NCBI GenBank assembly: GCA_009774175.1
Contig: VSNG01000001.1
Location: forward strand, 230,798 to 294,797
Reading direction: 5' to 3'
Length of the DNA stretch: 64,000 bases
Origin: Lachnospiraceae bacterium
GTDB taxonomy: Bacteria > Bacillota > Clostridia > Lachnospirales > Lachnospiraceae
The translations under genes were made by a program, and so were the position numbers. The notes beneath the pieces are model-generated. The model was not told the origin of the DNA, made no database searches, and saw nothing but the letters and a program-made list of their open reading frames with translations. The stretch's first letter is position 1. The number at the start of each line of letters is the position of its first letter. Shown piece by piece: positions 61,451 to 64,000 of the stretch.

Positions 61451-61807
61451 ATGAATATACATGAACGTTTAAGATTTTTAAGAGAAAAAAAACTACATTT
61501 ATCTGCCAGAGCCTTTGGTTCTTCAATTAATATGTCTGGTAGTTCTATTACTAATATGGAAAAAGGAACTAGAAATATAACCGAACGAACCATTCGCGAC
61601 ATATGCCGCGAGCATCATGTTAACAGTGACTGGCTTGTCAATGGACACGATCCTATCTTTAACGATATAGTTAGTGAATTAGATCTAGATATTGATGATG
61701 AGATACGCCACCTCACCCACCAATACAGCTTGCTAAATGATAGTGACAAAAAATTAGTTCGTCAAATGGTTAACTCATTGTCTGAAAAAATTAATTCTAA
61801 TCCTTGA
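61451..61807 (+). CDS. XRE-family HTH repressor of the element
   Basis: The 118-residue protein starts MNIHERLRFLREKKLHLSAR and has an XRE helix-turn-helix (SARAFGSSINMSGSSITNME) with the variant NITERTIRDICREHHVNSDW typical of phage and ICE regulators. A short acidic C-terminal helix region follows that may dimerise. The ATG at 61451 has AGAGG upstream; in-frame codons from 61370 lie in the leader. It probably represses both promoters at 61291-61357. Confidence 0.87.
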   Translation: MNIHERLRFLREKKLHLSARAFGSSINMSGSSITNMEKGTRNITERTIRDICREHHVNSDWLVNGHDPIFNDIVSELDLDIDDEIRHLTHQYSLLNDSDKKLVRQMVNSLSEKINSNP

Positions 61808-61841
61808 TTTTTTATTTGATAATAAATTTGTATATATTATT

Positions 61842-61875
61842 AAAGCCTCAATGGATTTCATCCTTGAGGCTTTTT
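61842..61875 (+). terminator. Terminator of the XRE repressor gene
   Basis: A perfect 10-bp stem (AAAGCCTCAA at 61842-61851, TTGAGGCTTT at 61864-61873) is followed by TT and an AT-rich stretch. Confidence 0.85.
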
Positions 61876-61935
61876 AATCTTAAATAAATTGTTTAATTCA
61901 CACAAAATATAAAATGCTTTATTACCTGTTATTGA

Positions 61936-63060
61936 TTATTTTTCTACAACTGTGGATTCATATGTAAACCGATCTAAATTCTTTGTTACACATGCGTTAA
62001 ATACATCATCCAGGCTCTCCCGTCCGGAAAACATAGCAAATCCCTTGGAAACAGTTCCTCCACATGTTTTGTAATTATCAAAGTCATAGGAACAGTTGCC
62101 ATCCTCCGTAATCAATATTCCATAATAACCCACTGCATAATAATACGAAAAATCCTCTTTTCCTGTCATATCTATCTTATATACAAAATAACAGTAATTT
62201 CTGTCCAACAAGGCATCTTTCGATTTTTTACACAAAAAATAGTTTCCAAGAAAATCTTTATTCTTAATATTATAAACTAAACTTTCTGCTCCGCTGCGTA
62301 GAAGCCGATCGTTATCCTTTGCTCTTTCTGCTTCTATCATATCATCTGTATGTTTCCTTAATTTCTCAATCACATCATTTGGTATTTCGGACAAACTTTC
62401 CACATACTGTGATAATCCACTGACTGTAAATTCTTTTTCAAGACTTGTTAAACGATATCCCTCTTTTGCAGCTTCATTCTCTGTATTTGATCCAGATATT
62501 GATACTATAATTTTATCTCCATTTTTAAGTTCACTTTGAGGATTTACTTGATAATAGAAATCCATAGGATATTCTGCTGTTCCTTTCTGAATAACAGTTG
62601 CCCTAGCATCCAAAGATGTCCCTTCATACATAATCTCTATATCTTCAAAGGGATCAATCTCCTGTAACTCTGGAAGATCTGCCACAATAAAAGTTTTTTC
62701 TCCACCTGAAACAAGTTCAAAATCATAATCTTCCAAAGCTACTTCATCAATAACCGTCTTAACAATAACGGTATCGCCATTTGACAAATTGGAACTTGGT
62801 TCAACCACATATGAAACAGCCATTTCGATATTTAAAGCATTTCCTAAACTACCAAAATCATCAACGCTTTCTATTCCGGCTGTCTCAAACGCTTGCGCTT
62901 CCCATGCATAGGCATTGAGCAGCTCTGCCTTCCCATAACCATTGTAACCTTCAAATGAAACCTGCAGGTTCTCAGTTACATCAATTTTCTTTTTACCACA
63001 TCCAGTCAGTAAAGTCACCAATATAATAAATAACATTACTCCTAATCTTCTTCCTCTCAT
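61936..63060 (-). CDS. Lipoprotein of the element, unknown
   Basis: The 374-residue product has a lipoprotein signal (MRGRRLGVMLFIILVTLLTG with lipobox Cys at residue 21). Two or three beta-rich repeats of about 90 residues follow (SNLSNGDTVIVKTVIDEVAL; SELKNGDKIIVSISGSNTEN), then a C-terminal alpha/beta domain. It should sit on the outer face of the membrane. The ATG at 63060 has AAGGAG; the upstream in-frame ATG lies in the palindrome and has no SD. Confidence 0.8.
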   Translation of the reverse strand: MRGRRLGVMLFIILVTLLTGCGKKKIDVTENLQVSFEGYNGYGKAELLNAYAWEAQAFETAGIESVDDFGSLGNALNIEMAVSYVVEPSSNLSNGDTVIVKTVIDEVALEDYDFELVSGGEKTFIVADLPELQEIDPFEDIEIMYEGTSLDARATVIQKGTAEYPMDFYYQVNPQSELKNGDKIIVSISGSNTENEAAKEGYRLTSLEKEFTVSGLSQYVESLSEIPNDVIEKLRKHTDDMIEAERAKDNDRLLRSGAESLVYNIKNKDFLGNYFLCKKSKDALLDRNYCYFVYKIDMTGKEDFSYYYAVGYYGILITEDGNCSYDFDNYKTCGGTVSKGFAMFSGRESLDDVFNACVTKNLDRFTYESTVVEK

Positions 63061-63087
63061 AACTCCTTCTCCTTTGCATTCTATTTT

Positions 63088-63103
63088 TATGCGACGTCGC
63101 ATA
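63088..63103. repeat. 16-bp palindrome TATGCGACGTCGCATA, copy C
   Basis: Identical to copies A and B and also part of a 20-bp palindrome (63086-63105). It lies in the 55-bp gap between the DUF2726 gene and the lipoprotein gene. Confidence 0.9.
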
Positions 63104-63115
63104 AATTACTTTTTA

Positions 63116-64000
63116 TCAAACGTTCCTTTCCTGTTCTTTAAATAAAGGGATTCCATAATACAGGGGTGGTACTTTCTCCAAATTTAGAGTGGCACATTTA
63201 TCCTGTTCGTTCTTCCCATATGTACTACATCCATAGAAAAATGTTCCATCTTTGGAATTGCGCCTAATCATCATTAAATTGTTTTCCCCTCGCTTTTTGC
63301 AAGTCGGACAATACACTGCATAAGCTTCCCGATCCGGCACCTCTCTCTTAATACAAGCCCGAACCTTCTCACTGATTTCCTGATCCGTCATAGTCTCGGA
63401 ACAATCTATTGTAATTAACTTCATTCCACAGCGCTTCATTACCTCCGCCTTAAATTTATCCCGCCCTATTACTTTCGGATTTTCTTTGTGATCCTTACCC
63501 TGTACCTCAACAAATAAAACCGGCTGCATGTATTCATTATAGATTCCGAAATCAAAATGCATTTTCGTTACCCTGTCTGTTAATTTCTGGTCATTCTCCC
63601 ACTTTCCCCACCAGAATATCTCCCGGAAAGATATATGCGGTAAGATTAAATAATTCTTATCAATAAAATCTTTGAGTGTGGCGTAAACCTTTTCCTCCAT
63701 GTTGTTGATTAGTCTTCCATCCCAGAAGGATTTTTTTTGAGAAAACAAATACACGCGTTCCATCAAATAATCAGCAGATTTTTCATCCTCTTGTTTTTCT
63801 TGTATTTCTGCATTCATTTTTCTTACTACATTATTTATCTCCGAAATCGTTGAATTATTGGCAGGACTTTGGTTATGGACCGGCGGAGCCGCCACCACTT
63901 CAATCTGGTTTTTCTCGAGATTATCGTGATTTTCTGTTTTGAAGGTTTCACTTTTACTAAACAGAAATCCTCTACTATGTGCTACTGAACACCTTATAAA
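63116..64000 (-). CDS. DUF2726 protein with topoisomerase-type zinc finger (cut by window edge)
   Basis: The frame is open to the right edge without a stop, so the start lies outside; the GTG at 63898 has no SD and is unlikely. The visible 294 residues include a DUF2726 nuclease-like domain (MHFDFGIYNEYMQPVLFVEV, then QGKDHKENPKV and KLITIDCSE) and a C-terminal Cys-rich finger like those of topoisomerase I (CPTCKKRGENNLMMIRRN, FFYGCSTYG). DUF2726 is related to restriction-endonuclease folds. It may be a DNA-processing or defence protein of the element. Confidence 0.78.
   Translation of the reverse strand, partial: FIRCSVAHSRGFLFSKSETFKTENHDNLEKNQIEVVAAPPVHNQSPANNSTISEINNVVRKMNAEIQEKQEDEKSADYLMERVYLFSQKKSFWDGRLINNMEEKVYATLKDFIDKNYLILPHISFREIFWWGKWENDQKLTDRVTKMHFDFGIYNEYMQPVLFVEVQGKDHKENPKVIGRDKFKAEVMKRCGMKLITIDCSETMTDQEISEKVRACIKREVPDREAYAVYCPTCKKRGENNLMMIRRNSKDGTFFYGCSTYGKNEQDKCATLNLEKVPPLYYGIPLFKEQERNV

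Larger units (their letters stand above)
58049..64000. mobile_element. Integrated element inserted in cotJC (left end; continues beyond the window)
   Basis: The element starts where CotJC homology stops. A large serine recombinase gene ends about 20 bp inside the junction. AT content is clearly higher from here on than in the left 58 kb. Contents: recombinase, zinc-ribbon protein, mini-ORFs, XRE repressor with divergent promoters, lipoprotein and DUF2726 protein. No phage structural genes or conjugation genes are visible, so its type (ICE, prophage, skin-like) is open. Confidence 0.85.

Overview
The window looks like a chromosomal segment of a spore-forming, strictly anaerobic Clostridia member, most likely Lachnospiraceae. 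The evidence is the gene set: yqfC and cotJABC (sporulation), an NfnAB-type transhydrogenase, an FeFe hydrogenase, formate-tetrahydrofolate ligase next to FolD, Rex, an NADP isocitrate dehydrogenase, a class B sortase with BspA-like leucine-rich-repeat surface proteins, and many conserved Firmicutes housekeeping genes. No rRNA, tRNA or CRISPR array was recognised. Almost all genes lie on the minus strand.

Layout. Positions 1-2246: yqfC start (cut by the edge), rlmH, a small membrane protein and a MORN protein. 2340-4770: nfnB and nfnA with their own promoter. 4774-12274: a zinc-ribbon/TPR protein, folD, fhs, ftsK and tepA. 12373-20676: a polytopic membrane protein, metY, yebC, a CNNM/CorC protein, mazF, alr, a coiled-coil protein and rex. 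20801-24911: an ABC-F ATPase diverging from rex across a compact double promoter, then icd and a GntR regulator. 24908-36025: an S8 peptidase, a 19-codon ORF between two terminators, and a surface-display unit (sortase plus two large LRR proteins with matching unusual sorting signals). 36059-56943: DUF4037/TPR pair, MATE pump, hflKC, a phosphatase, two DUF1189-like paralogues, trpS, a Cys-rich small protein, DUF5662, a GH13 protein that seems to lack its nucleophile, DUF1292, a UvrD-like helicase, gltX, FeFe hydrogenase and a Gld-type ABC exporter. 57199 onward: cotJA, cotJB and the first 135 codons of cotJC.

The most notable finding is at the right end. cotJC (spore-coat manganese catalase) is broken at about codon 136. 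From there to the window edge the DNA is more AT-rich and belongs to an integrated element. Its large serine recombinase gene ends about 20 bp inside the junction. The visible part of the element also carries a lambda-like switch (XRE repressor, divergent promoters, three 15-bp operators), three perfect copies of a 16-bp palindrome, a run of five hairpins, small zinc-ribbon and helical proteins, a lipoprotein and a DUF2726 protein. Its position inside a mother-cell sporulation gene suggests a skin-like intervening element that could excise to restore cotJC. The far end is outside the window, so this remains a hypothesis.
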